A stretch of 64,000 nucleotides of DNA from Flavobacteriaceae bacterium (GTDB lineage Bacteria; Bacteroidota; Bacteroidia; Flavobacteriales; Flavobacteriaceae): assembly GCA_029238215.1 (NCBI GenBank), contig JAQWGN010000009.1:31135-95134 (forward strand). The letters run 5' to 3'. Below, in pieces: positions 9,017-19,193 of this stretch. The translations under genes were made by a program, and so were the position numbers. The notes under the pieces were generated by a model. The model did not search any database, was not told the origin of the DNA, and saw only the letters and a list, made by a program, of their open reading frames with translations. Every line of letters starts with the position of its first letter. The first letter of the stretch is position 1.

Positions 9017-9763
9017 TTAGGTTAACATGCCGCCATCTACATTGAGGACTTGACCGGTAATATACGTAGATAAATCAGAGGACAAAAATAAACATGCATT
9101 AGCAATATCGCTAGTGGCTCCACCTCTTTTTAGTGGAATATTAGCGCGCCATTGCGCAACAACATCTTCCGGAAGTTTTTCCGTCATTTCAGTTTCAATA
9201 AATCCAGGTGCAATCACATTTGAACGAATGTTTCTAGAACCAAGCTCAAGAGCAATTGACTTCGAAAACCCTATAATACCAGCCTTAGATGCTGCGTAAT
9301 TTGATTGCCCTGCATTCCCCTTCACTCCTACTACCGAACTCATGTGAATCAGACTTCCATGACGTTGCTTTAACATGCTGCGCTGTACGGCTTTTGTCAT
9401 GTTAAAAACAGACTTTAGGTTAACTTCAATTACCTTATCAAAATCTTCTTCAGACATACGCATCAGTAGATTATCTTTTGTAATGCCTGCATTGTTAATC
9501 AATACATCGATTGAACCAAAGGTTTCAAGGACATCATCTACAAGCTGTTGTGCAGCGTTATAGTCAGCAGCGTTGGACTGATACGCCTTTGCCTTAACTC
9601 CTAAAGCAATAAGCTCTTGTTCCAGTGCTTCAGCAGGTCCTGCTGATGCGCTATACGTAAAAGCTACATTGGCTCCTTGTGCTGCAAATGCCAAAGCAAT
9701 TCCACGACCAATACCCCTACTCGCTCCAGTAATGATAATATTTTTTCCTTTTACTAAATCCAT
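9017..9763 (-). CDS. fabG: 3-oxoacyl-[acyl-carrier-protein] reductase FabG
   Basis: Short-chain dehydrogenase that reduces 3-oxoacyl-ACP with NADPH in fatty-acid elongation. The Rossmann motif is TGASRGIGRGIA (12-23), with NNAG at 90-93. The catalytic triad is S142/S143, Y156 and K160 in SSVVGVKGNAGQSNYAASK. The typical FabG signature NVIAPGFIETEMT follows. 248 aa is standard. It sits 10 bp after sucD in a run that also carries fabZ (fused to lpxC), fitting a lipid-precursor theme. Other SDR roles are less likely given the close match to the FabG pattern. Confidence 0.93.
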   Translation of the reverse strand: MDLVKGKNIIITGASRGIGRGIALAFAAQGANVAFTYSASAGPAEALEQELIALGVKAKAYQSNAADYNAAQQLVDDVLETFGSIDVLINNAGITKDNLLMRMSEEDFDKVIEVNLKSVFNMTKAVQRSMLKQRHGSLIHMSSVVGVKGNAGQSNYAASKAGIIGFSKSIALELGSRNIRSNVIAPGFIETEMTEKLPEDVVAQWRANIPLKRGGATSDIANACLFLSSDLSTYITGQVLNVDGGMLT

Positions 9764-9772
9764 GCGTTAAAA

Positions 9773-10645
9773 TTAAGCTAGTGCAAGTGCAACTGTTTTT
9801 CCAATAGCTGCAGGTGAATCCACAACGTGGATACCACAGGCTTTCATAATAGCCTTTTTGGCTTCAGCCGTGTCTTCAGCCCCGCCAACAATAGCACCAG
9901 CGTGTCCCATAGTTCGTCCTTTAGGGGCAGTTTCTCCAGCAATAAACCCTACAACAGGTTTAGGGTTCCCTTGGGCTTTAATCCAATTTGCAGCATCTGC
10001 TTCAAGTTGACCGCCAATTTCTCCAATCATCACTATACATTCTGTTTCGTCGTCTTCCATAAGAAGTTGAACCGCATCTTTAGTAGTTGTTCCAATTATT
10101 GGATCACCACCTATTCCAATGGCAGTAGTAATGCCAAAACCTTCTTTAACTACCTGATCAGCAGCTTCATAAGTAAGCGTTCCTGATTTAGAAACAATCC
10201 CAACATTTCCTTTCTTAAATACAAAGCCAGGCATAATCCCAACTTTAGCTTCCTCAGGAGAAATTACGCCAGGACAATTTGGTCCAATAACACGGCAATC
10301 TTTACGTTTGATGTATTCCATTACTTTGGCCATGTCATTTACTGGAATTCCCTCTGTAATGGTAATAATAACTTTAATTCCTGCATCAGCAGCTTCCATA
10401 ATGGCATCAGCAGCAAATGCGGGTGGCACAAAAATGATTGTTGTATCGGCTTTCACTTTTTCTACAGCGTCTTTAACCGTGTTAAAAACAGGTTTGCCTA
10501 AATGGGTTTGACCGCCTTTACCAGGAGTTACGCCCCCAACGACATTTGACCCATAGTCAATCATTTGACTTGCGTGAAAAGTCCCTTCACTTCCAGTAAA
10601 TCCTTGGACAATAATATTTGATTCTTTATTAACTAATACACTCAT
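9773..10645 (-). CDS. sucD: Succinyl-CoA synthetase (succinate-CoA ligase) alpha subunit
   Basis: TCA-cycle enzyme subunit that binds CoA and carries the phosphohistidine. The N-terminal CoA-binding Rossmann region has [12 protein letters not shown] and GGVTPGKGG. The phosphohistidine is in [13 protein letters not shown] near residue 247. 290 aa is normal. The beta subunit (sucC) is not in this window, so the two subunits are encoded apart, as in many Flavobacteriia. It lies one base after efp on the minus strand and is probably co-transcribed with it. Confidence 0.97.
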   Translation of the reverse strand: MSVLVNKESNIIVQGFTGSEGTFHASQMIDYGSNVVGGVTPGKGGQTHLGKPVFNTVKDAVEKVKADTTIIFVPPAFAADAIMEAADAGIKVIITITEGIPVNDMAKVMEYIKRKDCRVIGPNCPGVISPEEAKVGIMPGFVFKKGNVGIVSKSGTLTYEAADQVVKEGFGITTAIGIGGDPIIGTTTKDAVQLLMEDDETECIVMIGEIGGQLEADAANWIKAQGNPKPVVGFIAGETAPKGRTMGHAGAIVGGAEDTAEAKKAIMKACGIHVVDSPAAIGKTVALALA

Positions 10646-10646
10646 G

Positions 10647-11213
10647 TTATTCTTTTACGCGTTCGATATAAGTTCCTTTTTCAGTGTCTATTTTAACTTT
10701 GTCCCCTTCGTTTATGAATAAAGGGACATTTATTTTAGCACCAGTTTCTGTTGTGGCTGGTTTAGTGGCATTTGTAGCTGTATTTCCTTTTACACCTGGT
10801 TCGGCGTGAGTAATCTCAAGAATTACACTTGCAGGCATGTCTACAGATATTGGACTATTATCTTCTGTATTTGTCATCACAGTAACAATCTCCCCTTCTT
10901 TCATAAGTTTGGGTTGATCTAAAATGCTTTCTTGAAGTTCAATCTGATTGTAATCCTCAGTATTCATAAAATGGAAGGTGTCATTTTCGTTGTATAAAAA
11001 TTGATATTTCCTTGTTTCCACTCGAACGTCTTCAATTTTATGTCCAGCAGAAAAAGTATTGTCAATTACTTTACCTGAACTTACACTTTTGAGTTTTGTT
11101 CGTACAAATGCAGGGCCTTTACCTGGTTTTACATGTAGAAATTCTATAACTTTAAAAATGTCGTTGTTGTAATGGATACAAAGTCCTTTACGAATGTCTG
11201 AAGTTGATGCCAT
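10647..11213 (-). CDS. efp: Translation elongation factor P
   Basis: EF-P relieves ribosomes stalled at polyproline. Three beta-barrel domains are expected over 188 aa. The tip of the domain I loop reads KPGKGPAF, with K32 at the position that is modified in many bacteria. No modification enzyme (epmA/epmB or earP) is in the window. It is sandwiched between lpxA (2 bp) and sucD (1 bp), an arrangement I recognise from other Flavobacteriia. Confidence 0.97.
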   Translation of the reverse strand: MASTSDIRKGLCIHYNNDIFKVIEFLHVKPGKGPAFVRTKLKSVSSGKVIDNTFSAGHKIEDVRVETRKYQFLYNENDTFHFMNTEDYNQIELQESILDQPKLMKEGEIVTVMTNTEDNSPISVDMPASVILEITHAEPGVKGNTATNATKPATTETGAKINVPLFINEGDKVKIDTEKGTYIERVKE

Positions 11214-11215
11214 AA

Positions 11216-11998
11216 TTAGTTTTGTATATATCCTTTCATAATACCACGTTGTGACTGTCTAATAAACAGTAAAATATCATCTCTTTCATTTGATACTTCC
11301 ACTTCAGCTTCAATGATTTGTGTGGCTTGTGTGTTATTAAAATTCTTTTGGTAAAGAATTCTGTAAATACTTTGAATTTCTCTAATCTTATTAGAATCAT
11401 ACCCTCTTCTACGAAGTCCAACGGAATTAACTCCGGCATAAGAAAGCGGTTCACGAGCAGCCTTAACAAAGGGTGGAATGTCTTTACGGACTAAGGATCC
11501 ACCAGCAACAAAAGCGTGACTTCCTATTGAACAAAATTGATGGACTGCGGTCATTCCTGCTAAAATAACATGATCTCCTACTGTAATATGTCCTGCAAGA
11601 GTACTGTTATTGGAAAAAATACAATAATCACCAACGATACAATCATGGGCAATGTGAGAATATGCCATAATTAGGCAGTTAGAACCAATGGATGTCTTTC
11701 TGCGTGAACTTGTACCTCGGTTAATGGTTACACATTCCCTGATGGTGGTATTGTCACCAATTTCAGCAGTTGTATTTTCTCCATTAAATTTCAAATCTTG
11801 AGGAACTGCGCTAATAACGGATCCAGGAAAAATATTGCAGTTTTTTCCTATCCGAGCACCTTCCATAATCGTTACGTTAGGCCCAATCCATGTGCCCTCT
11901 CCGATAACGACATTTTTGTCGATTGTTGTAAATGGTTCAATAACCACATTTTTGGCGATTTTGGCATCGGAATGCACATATGCTAAGGGTTGATTCAT
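11216..11998 (-). CDS. lpxA: LpxA, acyl-ACP-UDP-N-acetylglucosamine O-acyltransferase
   Basis: First step of lipid A synthesis, transferring a 3-hydroxyacyl chain from ACP to UDP-GlcNAc. The protein is a left-handed beta-helix of hexapeptide repeats followed by a helical C-terminal domain, 260 aa. The catalytic His is in AYSHIAHDCIVGD. The ATG overlaps the stop of lpxC-fabZ by 4 bp. Together with lpxD and lpxC upstream it gives three of the early Raetz-pathway steps in one operon. Confidence 0.96.
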   Translation of the reverse strand: MNQPLAYVHSDAKIAKNVVIEPFTTIDKNVVIGEGTWIGPNVTIMEGARIGKNCNIFPGSVISAVPQDLKFNGENTTAEIGDNTTIRECVTINRGTSSRRKTSIGSNCLIMAYSHIAHDCIVGDYCIFSNNSTLAGHITVGDHVILAGMTAVHQFCSIGSHAFVAGGSLVRKDIPPFVKAAREPLSYAGVNSVGLRRRGYDSNKIREIQSIYRILYQKNFNNTQATQIIEAEVEVSNERDDILLFIRQSQRGIMKGYIQN

Positions 11999-13395
11999 AC
12001 TTTTACTTGGTCTTTACGAACTATTTGCGCCATCATTTCAGCCTCAGTGGTAATTCTACCTCTTGCGTATGCAACGGCTTGCATGTGGCAAATACCGCGT
12101 CTGATGGGTGACAATAATTCCATTTTAAACACCAGTGTGTCTCCTGGAACAACAGGATTCTTAAACTTGGCGTTTTCAATTTTCATAAAAAAAGTTAGGT
12201 AGTTTTCTGGGTCAGGAACAGTATTTAATACAAGAACCCCACCCGCTTGTGCCATGGCTTCAATTTGCAATACTCCTGGCATAACTGGTTGTCCAGGGAA
12301 GTGACCTTGAAAATATGGTTCGTTCATCGTAATGCTTTTTAAGCCTACAATATGGGTGTCACTTAATTCTAAAATTTTATCAACCAACAAAAATGGAGGT
12401 CTATGGGGAAGTACCTTCATGATATCATTCACATCCATAAGCGGCTCTGCATTTATATCAAATGAAGGCACTCTATTTCGTTTTTCTTGCTTGATAATTT
12501 TTGAAAGCTTTTTAGCAAACGCAGTATTCGTTTTATGCCCTGGCTTGTTAGCAATTACTTTTCCTTTAATACGGCAACCAACAAGAGCCAAGTCTCCAAT
12601 AACATCAAGCAGTTTATGCCTTGCTGCTTCATTAGGGTAATTTAAAGTAAGGTTGTCTAAAACGCCATTGGGTTTTACCGATATTGAATCTCTATTAAAC
12701 GCAGAGCAAAGCTTTTGCATCGTTTCTTCTGAAAGCTCCTTATCAACATATACAATTGCATTATTTAAGTCTCCTCCTTTAATAAGACCATGCTCTAACA
12801 TGGCTTCAAGCTCATGTAAAAAGCTAAAAGTCCTAGCGTTAGCGAAATCGTCTTTAAACTCAGAAATATGCTTCAAAGTTGCATTTTGAGTCCCTAAAAT
12901 TTTAGTGCCAAAATCAACCATGGTAGTAACCTGATATTCATCAGCAGGTATTACTGTGATTTCACTGCCTGTTTCTTCATCCGTATAAGTGATATTGTCT
13001 CGAACAACATATTCGTAACGATCGGCATCTTGTTCCTCAATACCCGCTTTTAAAAGTGCTTCAACAAAGAACTTTGAGGAACCGTCCATAATTGGAGGTT
13101 CCGGAGAGTTAAGTTCTATAAGAACATTGTCTATTTCTAACCCTACTAAAGCGGCCAATACGTGCTCAGAGGTTTGAATACTAACCCCATTTTTTTCTAA
13201 ATTAGTTCCTCGTTGTGTATTAACTACAAGGCTTGCTTCTGCTTCTATTATGGGGTTTCCTTCCAAATCAATACGACAAAATGCATAGCCGTGATTTTTT
13301 GGAGCAGGCTTAAAGGTTATTGTTACTTTTTTTCCAGTATGAATACCAATGCCATTAAGAGAAATTGGCTTTGAGATTGTAGTTTGATTACTCAT
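11995..13395 (-). CDS. lpxC-fabZ: LpxC-FabZ fusion: UDP-3-O-acyl-GlcNAc deacetylase / 3-hydroxyacyl-ACP dehydratase
   Basis: The N-terminal two thirds (about 1-310) is the zinc deacetylase LpxC, the committed step of lipid A synthesis, with [19 protein letters not shown] and the zinc/catalytic block [13 protein letters not shown]. The C-terminal third (about 320-466) is FabZ, with the hot-dog active site [23 protein letters not shown]. The fusion is a known Bacteroidota trait that ties phospholipid and lipid A supply. I moved the start from the track's 13440 to the ATG at 13395 (MSNQTT), because the extra 15 residues are not family-like and the ATG overlaps the lpxD stop by 8 bp. Confidence 0.96.
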   Translation of the reverse strand: MSNQTTISKPISLNGIGIHTGKKVTITFKPAPKNHGYAFCRIDLEGNPIIEAEASLVVNTQRGTNLEKNGVSIQTSEHVLAALVGLEIDNVLIELNSPEPPIMDGSSKFFVEALLKAGIEEQDADRYEYVVRDNITYTDEETGSEITVIPADEYQVTTMVDFGTKILGTQNATLKHISEFKDDFANARTFSFLHELEAMLEHGLIKGGDLNNAIVYVDKELSEETMQKLCSAFNRDSISVKPNGVLDNLTLNYPNEAARHKLLDVIGDLALVGCRIKGKVIANKPGHKTNTAFAKKLSKIIKQEKRNRVPSFDINAEPLMDVNDIMKVLPHRPPFLLVDKILELSDTHIVGLKSITMNEPYFQGHFPGQPVMPGVLQIEAMAQAGGVLVLNTVPDPENYLTFFMKIENAKFKNPVVPGDTLVFKMELLSPIRRGICHMQAVAYARGRITTEAEMMAQIVRKDQVKV

Positions 13396-14416
13396 GGTCA
13401 AGTTTCTTTTTAAGAGATTGAAGGTCTTTAATGTGTTCATTTAGATTACGGAAGTGCACGTACGACTTGTTAAATGCCTTATAATCAAATGCAGGATACC
13501 CCATAACTTTGGTGTCATCCTTAATGTTTTTCAAAATGCCCGATTTTGCTTGAATTCCAACGCGATTGCCAATAATCAAATGACCACTGATACCTACTTG
13601 CCCTCCAATTTGACAATACGATCCAATCTTTGTTGAACCCGCAATTCCTGTTTGAGCGGCAATTACGGTATGATCGCCTACTTCAACATTATGTCCAATT
13701 TGAATCAAGTTGTCAAGCTTTACACCATTACCAATTTTAGTAGATCCTAGGGTAGCTCTATCAATGGTGGTGTTTGCGCCGACATCAACAAAATCACCCA
13801 AAACAACATTCCCTGTTTGGGGAACTTTGTCATAAGATCCCTTATCATTGGGTGCCCATCCAAAGCCATCAGCTCCAATTACTGCATTATTATGAATCAC
13901 ACAATTACATCCTATACTAGAGCCATTGAGAATACGAGCACCAGAATGTATAATTGTATTATCGCCAATAGTTACATCTTGACCAATATAAACTTGTGAG
14001 TGAATCGTAACATCGTTACCTATAACACTTTTTGCTCCCACTAGCGCAAAATCTCCAATAAAAACATGATCTGGAACTACAGCATCTTTAGAAACCAACG
14101 CAGAAGCGGCGATGCTATATTCGGGCTTTGATGTAATGTCGTTATAATGACGTAAAAGCATTGAAAAGGCCTCATAAGGATCGGAAACACGAACCAAGGT
14201 TGTTGTGTAAGGCTTTTCAGCTACAAAGGAATCACTGACTAACGTAATTGTTGCATTAGTGTCATAAATGAAGGGAGTATACTTGGGGTTTGCTAAAAAA
14301 GATAGACTCCCTTTTGTACCCTCCTCAATTTTTGAAAGCTTATATACCTCGGCATCAGCATTACCTTCAACTGTACCCGCTACCAAATTGGCAATTTGTG
14401 AGGCTGTAAAATTCAT
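13388..14416 (-). CDS. lpxD: LpxD, UDP-3-O-acylglucosamine N-acyltransferase
   Basis: Third lipid A step, adding the N-linked 3-hydroxyacyl chain. It has an N-terminal uridine-binding domain (about 1-100), then hexapeptide-repeat beta-helix (about 105-310) with the catalytic His in [14 protein letters not shown] chose the ATG at 14416 ([18 protein letters not shown]), which gives 342 aa, the usual length. The longer ORF start at 14551 adds a hydrophobic stretch that overlaps the HD gene in another frame. Ten bases separate it from the HD gene. Confidence 0.95.
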   Translation of the reverse strand: MNFTASQIANLVAGTVEGNADAEVYKLSKIEEGTKGSLSFLANPKYTPFIYDTNATITLVSDSFVAEKPYTTTLVRVSDPYEAFSMLLRHYNDITSKPEYSIAASALVSKDAVVPDHVFIGDFALVGAKSVIGNDVTIHSQVYIGQDVTIGDNTIIHSGARILNGSSIGCNCVIHNNAVIGADGFGWAPNDKGSYDKVPQTGNVVLGDFVDVGANTTIDRATLGSTKIGNGVKLDNLIQIGHNVEVGDHTVIAAQTGIAGSTKIGSYCQIGGQVGISGHLIIGNRVGIQAKSGILKNIKDDTKVMGYPAFDYKAFNKSYVHFRNLNEHIKDLQSLKKKLDHE

Positions 14417-14426
14417 AGGTGCAAAA

Positions 14427-15644
14427 TTAAGAAAAATATCCGTCACCCTTAGGATAAGCCATATAGTACTTACTATCCATTTTTGTGAGTATTGGAAAAT
14501 GAGCAACATCTGACGAAGTGTCAAACAAAAAACAAGAGCCGTTATTATCACAAAGTTGTATAGGGCTTATGCTTTTTTTATAGCCTTGAATGTGGAAACT
14601 ACCACTGAATACAACATACTTTGATTCTTCTTGTGATATGGGATGTTTTGAGCAAACACTACTTCGCTGTTGTTCTAATGCATCTTTAGAAAATGGATTG
14701 TTTGAAAGTATAATCTTTGGGAATTTTCTATCCAATAACATGGATGCAAGCGACGATAATACCACGTCTTCGTTTGCTGTGGCTTCTTTCAACATTATCC
14801 AAACATCAGCGTCATCTAATCGAATAAAATATTGGATTTTATCAATAATAGAACCCTTACTACCCTCTAAAAACGACGCTAAAGCAGCTGTAACGGACAA
14901 CGGCTTGCTGGTGCTGATTAATTCTTTAGCACGTTTGAAAAAACGAACCAGAAGCTCTTCGGCTAAAAAACTAGTTTTATGCAGATAAACAGACCAGTAC
15001 ATCATGCGTCTGGCGAGTAAAAACTTTTCAATGGAATAAACTGCTTTTGCGTGAAAAACAAGACCATTATCTTTTACGGTCATCATTGAAATAAGCCTAT
15101 CTGAATTGATGTTACCTTCAGTAACGCCAGAGTAGAAACTGTCACGTTTCAAATAATCTAACCTATCAAGATCAATATGAGAGGATACAAGTTGTGAAAA
15201 AAACTTTCTTGGATAAGTGTTTGTAAACATTTCAATGGCCAACGATAACTTCCCTTCAAATTGAGTGTTTAAGTCTTGTATAAGCGCTAATGACATGTCC
15301 TCATGAGAGTCATTTGGCATTAATACATGCTCTAGGGCATGTGAAAAGGGCCCATGTCCTAAATCATGCAATAACATACAAGCGTATAATGCTTCTGCTT
15401 CGTCATCACTTATTGGAATATCTTGATTACGTAACACTCCTACAGCTTTGGTTGCCAAGTGCATGGAGCCAAGAACATGTTGAAAACGAGTATGCTCGGT
15501 CGTTGGAAAAACCAAAAAGGAAAGCCCCATTTGCTTAATACGTCGAAGGCGTTGCACGTACGGGTGATTGACAAGTTTGGCAATAAAAGGTGTAGGGATT
15601 GTAATAAATCCGTAAATTGGGTCGTTGTACTGGGTGAGTTTCAA
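14427..15644 (-). CDS. HD-domain phosphohydrolase (dNTPase/SAMHD1-like)
   Basis: The metal-binding HD motif is clear: HTRFQH (H51-H56) and [16 protein letters not shown] (H93, D94), with a later [14 protein letters not shown] segment as in dNTP triphosphohydrolase relatives. 405 aa. Homologues precede lpxD in many Flavobacteriia. The start is TTG at 15644 (minus strand): upstream in frame there is a stop within five codons and no ATG, and the protein begins just before the conserved [12 protein letters not shown] perfect -7 box lies at 15664-15671. Substrate not predictable from sequence. Confidence 0.88.
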   Translation of the reverse strand: MKLTQYNDPIYGFITIPTPFIAKLVNHPYVQRLRRIKQMGLSFLVFPTTEHTRFQHVLGSMHLATKAVGVLRNQDIPISDDEAEALYACMLLHDLGHGPFSHALEHVLMPNDSHEDMSLALIQDLNTQFEGKLSLAIEMFTNTYPRKFFSQLVSSHIDLDRLDYLKRDSFYSGVTEGNINSDRLISMMTVKDNGLVFHAKAVYSIEKFLLARRMMYWSVYLHKTSFLAEELLVRFFKRAKELISTSKPLSVTAALASFLEGSKGSIIDKIQYFIRLDDADVWIMLKEATANEDVVLSSLASMLLDRKFPKIILSNNPFSKDALEQQRSSVCSKHPISQEESKYVVFSGSFHIQGYKKSISPIQLCDNNGSCFLFDTSSDVAHFPILTKMDSKYYMAYPKGDGYFS

Positions 15645-15663
15645 CTTAATATATAATTACGCC

Positions 15664-15671
15664 CAAATATA
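15664..15671 (-). promoter_or_regulatory. -7 element of the HD-lpxD-lpxC/fabZ-lpxA operon
   Basis: The minus strand reads TATATTTG, a perfect TAnnTTTG match, 20 bases upstream of the TTG start of the HD gene. The whole divergent gap to porX is only 32 bp, so the promoter's upstream part lies within the porX 5' coding region. Confidence 0.6.
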
Positions 15672-15676
15672 CACAT

Positions 15677-17224
15677 ATGCAGCCGATTGAACTTCTTTGG
15701 ATTGACGACGAAATAGATTTATTACAAGCACACGTTTTATTCCTATCTCAAAAGGGGTATAATGTTGAGGTTGCACACAGTGGTCAAGATGCCTTAGAGT
15801 TAGTGAATTCCAAAAATTTCGATGTCGTGCTTTTAGACGAAAACATGCCTGGAATGAGCGGATTAGAAGTGCTAGATGCATTAAAAGAACAAAAACCTTC
15901 TTTGCCAATAATCATGATTACCAAAAGTGAGGAAGAGAATATTATGGAAGAAGCAATTGGAGCAAAAATTGCAGATTACCTTATCAAGCCAGTTAATCCA
16001 AATCAGATTTTGCTCTCACTTAAAAAGAACCTGGAATCTTCCAAGTTGATTCGTGAAAAAACAATTTTAAGTTATCAGCAGTCATTTCAAAAACTTAGTG
16101 GGTTACTCATGCAAGCACAATCTCTTGAGGATTGGATTGCGCTTTATCAAAAAATACTTTTTTGGGAATTGGAGCTCGACACCATAGACTCTCCTGAGTT
16201 ACAAGAAATTTTTCATTATCAAAAAACAGAGGCAAATCTTACTTTTTCTAGATTTATAGAAAAAAATTACGCTTCGCAATTTAATACGGATGACGGTGTT
16301 GTTTTTTCGCATCAGGCTTTTAAAAAACTTGTCCTTCCTGAATTAGAAGACAGCAAGCCCACCTTACTGTTAATGATTGATAATTTACGATACGATCAGT
16401 TTAAAATTATCCAACCCATTCTATCAAAACACTACACACTTGAGAAAGAGAGTCCCTATTATAGCATCCTACCAACAGCGACTCAATACGCAAGAAATGC
16501 TTTTTTTTCAGGGTTACTACCGCTTGAGATGCAGAAAAAATATCCGCAATGGTGGAAAAACGATACTGATGAAGGCGGAAAAAACATGCACGAAGAGGAC
16601 TTCCTTGGCGCTCAAATTAGTAGGTTGGGCATTACAATGCCCTACACATACACCAAGATAAAAAAGCCCAGTGAAGCTTCAAAGTTTTTGGAAGTTTTAA
16701 AATCAGAAAGTTCTCCGGCTTTTAGAACGGTTGTTTACAATTTTGTCGATATGATTTCCCATTCTAAAACTGAAATGGAAGTAATTAAAGAATTGGCTAG
16801 TACCGACAAAGCGTATCGTTCATTAACTAAGAGTTGGTTTCAAAACACGGCATTGTTAGACATTATTAAAACTGCTCAGCAAAAGGGCTATCAACTAATT
16901 GTTACTACAGATCATGGTACTATTAATGTTGAACAACCCGCCAAAATTATTGGCGACAGAGAGACTAGTTCTAATATTCGATACAAGACAGGACGCAGGC
17001 TAAAGACAGACGATAAGCATGTTTTTATGGTCTCTAACCCAGAATCTATTGGGCTTCCAACCATTAACATGAGTAGCTCCTTTGCCTTTGCAAGAGATAA
17101 TTTTTACATGATATACCCTACTCGCTATAATTATTTTGTGAATTATTTTAGGAATACGTACCAACACGGAGGGATATCCCTTGAAGAGATGTGTATTCCG
17201 TTTGCGGTCTTTTCTCCCAAGTAG
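15677..17224 (+). CDS. porX: PorX, response regulator with PglZ domain (type IX secretion regulator)
   Basis: The N-terminal receiver domain (about 1-120) has acidic residues D10/D11 and phosphoacceptor D54 in VVLLDENMPGMSG. A helical linker follows, then a PglZ alkaline-phosphatase-superfamily domain (about 210-510) with LMIDNLRYDQFK, LPTATQYARNAFFSG (catalytic Thr region), DMISHS and VTTDHG metal-binding motifs. This layout and 515 aa length match PorX, which with the kinase PorY and sigma factor SigP controls the type IX secretion system in Porphyromonas and relatives. No por/spr secretion genes are in the window. It is divergent from the HD-lpx operon. Confidence 0.93.
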   Translation: MQPIELLWIDDEIDLLQAHVLFLSQKGYNVEVAHSGQDALELVNSKNFDVVLLDENMPGMSGLEVLDALKEQKPSLPIIMITKSEEENIMEEAIGAKIADYLIKPVNPNQILLSLKKNLESSKLIREKTILSYQQSFQKLSGLLMQAQSLEDWIALYQKILFWELELDTIDSPELQEIFHYQKTEANLTFSRFIEKNYASQFNTDDGVVFSHQAFKKLVLPELEDSKPTLLLMIDNLRYDQFKIIQPILSKHYTLEKESPYYSILPTATQYARNAFFSGLLPLEMQKKYPQWWKNDTDEGGKNMHEEDFLGAQISRLGITMPYTYTKIKKPSEASKFLEVLKSESSPAFRTVVYNFVDMISHSKTEMEVIKELASTDKAYRSLTKSWFQNTALLDIIKTAQQKGYQLIVTTDHGTINVEQPAKIIGDRETSSNIRYKTGRRLKTDDKHVFMVSNPESIGLPTINMSSSFAFARDNFYMIYPTRYNYFVNYFRNTYQHGGISLEEMCIPFAVFSPK

Positions 17225-17226
17225 CT

Positions 17227-17234
17227 TACTTTTG
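17227..17234 (+). promoter_or_regulatory. -7 element of tsaE
   Basis: TACTTTTG is a perfect TAnnTTTG match placed right after the porX stop. Only four bases separate it from the tsaE ATG at 17239, so the transcript would be leaderless or nearly so. This also decides the tsaE start against the longer ORF. Confidence 0.55.
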
Positions 17235-17238
17235 CATC

Positions 17239-17643
17239 ATGGTTTCAATAGTCAAATTAGATGGACTTAATCGTTTTGTTAAGAAACTGCTTCCCCTATT
17301 TAGATATAAGGTTATTTTACTAAAAGGCGAATTAGGAGCAGGTAAGACAACTTTGGTTAAGCAACTAGCAAAAGAGTTAGGCTGCATTGAATCGATTTCT
17401 AGTCCAACTTTTGGCATTGCAAATGAATTAATGATTGGTGACAAAACTGGTTATCATTTGGATTTGTATCGAATCAACACTCCGGATGAACTTATTGAGT
17501 TCGGTTTTGAAGAATATGTTTCAACTGATCGGTATTGCTTTATTGAATGGCCAGAAATAGCGATGTCGTATATCCCAAATAAGCATCACGTTATAGCTAT
17601 AAAAACTGTAGATCACCAAACTAGACAAATAACATTTATATGA
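17239..17643 (+). CDS. tsaE: TsaE, tRNA threonylcarbamoyladenosine biosynthesis ATPase
   Basis: P-loop ATPase needed with TsaB and TsaD for t6A37 modification of ANN-decoding tRNAs. Walker A is GELGAGKTT at about 31-39, followed by SPTFGIANEL and the HLDLYRI block, then FIEWPE, all diagnostic. From the ATG at 17239 the protein has 134 aa, normal for the family. The track start at 17191 lies inside porX and upstream of the -7 box, so I reject it. The downstream gene overlaps by 4 bp. Confidence 0.95.
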   Translation: MVSIVKLDGLNRFVKKLLPLFRYKVILLKGELGAGKTTLVKQLAKELGCIESISSPTFGIANELMIGDKTGYHLDLYRINTPDELIEFGFEEYVSTDRYCFIEWPEIAMSYIPNKHHVIAIKTVDHQTRQITFI

Positions 17644-17963
17644 GTTTTATAAAGCGATTAGGCTATTATTTAGTGGGTCTTTCTGTAGGGTTAATTTTTT
17701 TGTTTTTCTTTTTTAATGGGAAACGCACTCAGTGTAATTACACCCCAGATGCCAGAGTAAAAAATGATATTCAACAAAAGAAATGGATTTTTGAATCAGG
17801 GTTTTACACAATAAATGACACAATTAAATGGTTTGACAATACGGATGTTCGTTTTAGTGAAAGCACCGTGGGATTAGATTCTTGTAATGTGTATAAATTA
17901 CGATACAACAAGGATATTTTCTATGTAGAAAATTGTAAAAAAGTCGCCTTTTTCAGACGTTAA
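17640..17963 (+). CDS. DUF4258-like small membrane-anchored protein
   Basis: 107 aa with one N-terminal transmembrane segment (about 8-26) followed by a short soluble domain with KRTQCNYTPDARVKNDI and two further Cys. It resembles the small DUF4258 proteins of Flavobacteriia; I am moderately sure of that family and know of no experimentally defined role. The ATG overlaps the tsaE stop by 4 bp, so it is translationally coupled to tsaE. Its 3' end overlaps the convergent proline dehydrogenase gene by 11 bp. Confidence 0.8.
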   Translation: MSFIKRLGYYLVGLSVGLIFLFFFFNGKRTQCNYTPDARVKNDIQQKKWIFESGFYTINDTIKWFDNTDVRFSESTVGLDSCNVYKLRYNKDIFYVENCKKVAFFRR

Positions 17964-19101
17964 CATTTCGCCTCTTTAGCTCCATACGGATCATTTCTCG
18001 TTCACGTTTTGTTTGATCTTTCATTGCGCTATTTTCTAAAGCCCTGCGTGTTAGGTAAGGTATTGTTTGTTTTAAAGGTCCAAATGGCATGTATTTAACC
18101 ACGTTGGCCCCTTCGCTAGCAAGAGAAAAGGAAATGAAATCACGCATTCCATATAACTGACTAAACCATAGGTTTTTGTTGCCTAGCTGTATTGCATTGG
18201 ATTTACAATTTGCTTTTACCCATGCAATATCTTCTTCGTTATGGGTAGCAATAATGCAAATAAAATTTTTCAAATGGCGCATTGTCATTTTCAATGCCAT
18301 GCGGTATTGATTGTCTGTTTCCCGTTTTGTGTCACACACTGGGCTAAGAAGATTTAAGTTGTATGCCCGATTACGCTCTTTTTCCATGTATGCGCCACGA
18401 ACGAGTTTAACACCCAAAAAATAATGACCAGTAAGTGCATCTTGTACTAAGGTTTTATAAAAACTCAACGTGTTTTTTAAGTAAAACTGTAAGGTTATTG
18501 CAATAACCACGCGAGTTTTGTTATAGCTTTTTACTAGAGGTAGTATTAACTCATTAACAGCAGGTTGAATCCAGCTTTCTTCGGCATCAATCATAAGTAT
18601 AATGCCTGCATGCTTTGCGGCAGTAGCACAAGAATCAAAGCGGTTTTTAAGTTTTTCCCATGCAGCTTTGTCAGATGTTGAAATTAATTCTCCATTCGCT
18701 TTTTTTTCAAGCAGTTCAAAAGACCCCAAAGAAGAAGGTTTTACTACAGCAAATGGATAGTTTCTATTGTTTTTTGCTACAGCTATAGCCTCTAAAATAA
18801 CATGCATATTATGATCAAAGTCTGATATAGTTTTAGCGTGTTCATTTGCATAGTCTAACGCAGTAAACACATTAAAAGAAGCCAACGTTTTTGAAGCATT
18901 GAAGCAATCTGACACAGTCTCTCCTGCACAAAATTGATGATACCCTGAAATGCCAATAAAGGGTTTAATAGGAAATCTAATACGCTGTAAAAATTTCCAT
19001 AGCACAAGGATTACATGCGCAAATTTGGGTCGCGACAACACCCAAAATAACCTTAGTGAAGCCTGTAATTCCTTAGATGTTTTGTGGGGATATAAAAACA
19101 A
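17953..19101 (-). CDS. Proline dehydrogenase
   Basis: FAD-dependent oxidation of proline to pyrroline-5-carboxylate, a monofunctional enzyme of TIM-barrel type. Diagnostic parts are FTALDYANEH, LMIDAEESWIQPAV, the block GVKLVRGAYMEKER and ATHNEEDI, and YMPFGPLKQTIPYLTRRALEN near the C-terminus. 382 aa fits the Bacteroidota form. There is no ATG in frame near the N-terminus: an in-frame TAA lies five codons upstream of TTG 19101, and the protein starts only a few residues before the conserved KTSKEL. TTG at 19101 is my choice. Divergent from aroB. Partner P5C dehydrogenase is not in the window. Confidence 0.9.
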   Translation of the reverse strand: MFLYPHKTSKELQASLRLFWVLSRPKFAHVILVLWKFLQRIRFPIKPFIGISGYHQFCAGETVSDCFNASKTLASFNVFTALDYANEHAKTISDFDHNMHVILEAIAVAKNNRNYPFAVVKPSSLGSFELLEKKANGELISTSDKAAWEKLKNRFDSCATAAKHAGIILMIDAEESWIQPAVNELILPLVKSYNKTRVVIAITLQFYLKNTLSFYKTLVQDALTGHYFLGVKLVRGAYMEKERNRAYNLNLLSPVCDTKRETDNQYRMALKMTMRHLKNFICIIATHNEEDIAWVKANCKSNAIQLGNKNLWFSQLYGMRDFISFSLASEGANVVKYMPFGPLKQTIPYLTRRALENSAMKDQTKREREMIRMELKRRNVNV

Positions 19102-19171
19102 GAGATTATGATTTAATTAAAAAACAAAATGCTACTCCTATCAAAATTAGGAAAATACTCCTTAAAAGCAC

Positions 19172-19179
19172 TAATTTTG
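19172..19179 (+). promoter_or_regulatory. -7 element of aroB
   Basis: TAATTTTG matches TAnnTTTG exactly and lies 14 bases before the ATG at 19194. Its position downstream of the track's 19077 start supports the shorter AroB. Confidence 0.55.
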
Positions 19180-19193
19180 TTTCTTATTACGAT

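Noticed and set aside
9827-10186. 119-codon plus-strand ORF over sucD
   Set aside because: Antisense shadow of SucD, rich in Ser/Asn/Phe, with no recognisable domain.
13396-13440. N-terminal extension of LpxC-FabZ in the ORF track
   Set aside because: The extra 15 residues run through the end of lpxD, and the ATG at 13395 overlaps the lpxD stop in the coupling manner seen elsewhere in the operon.
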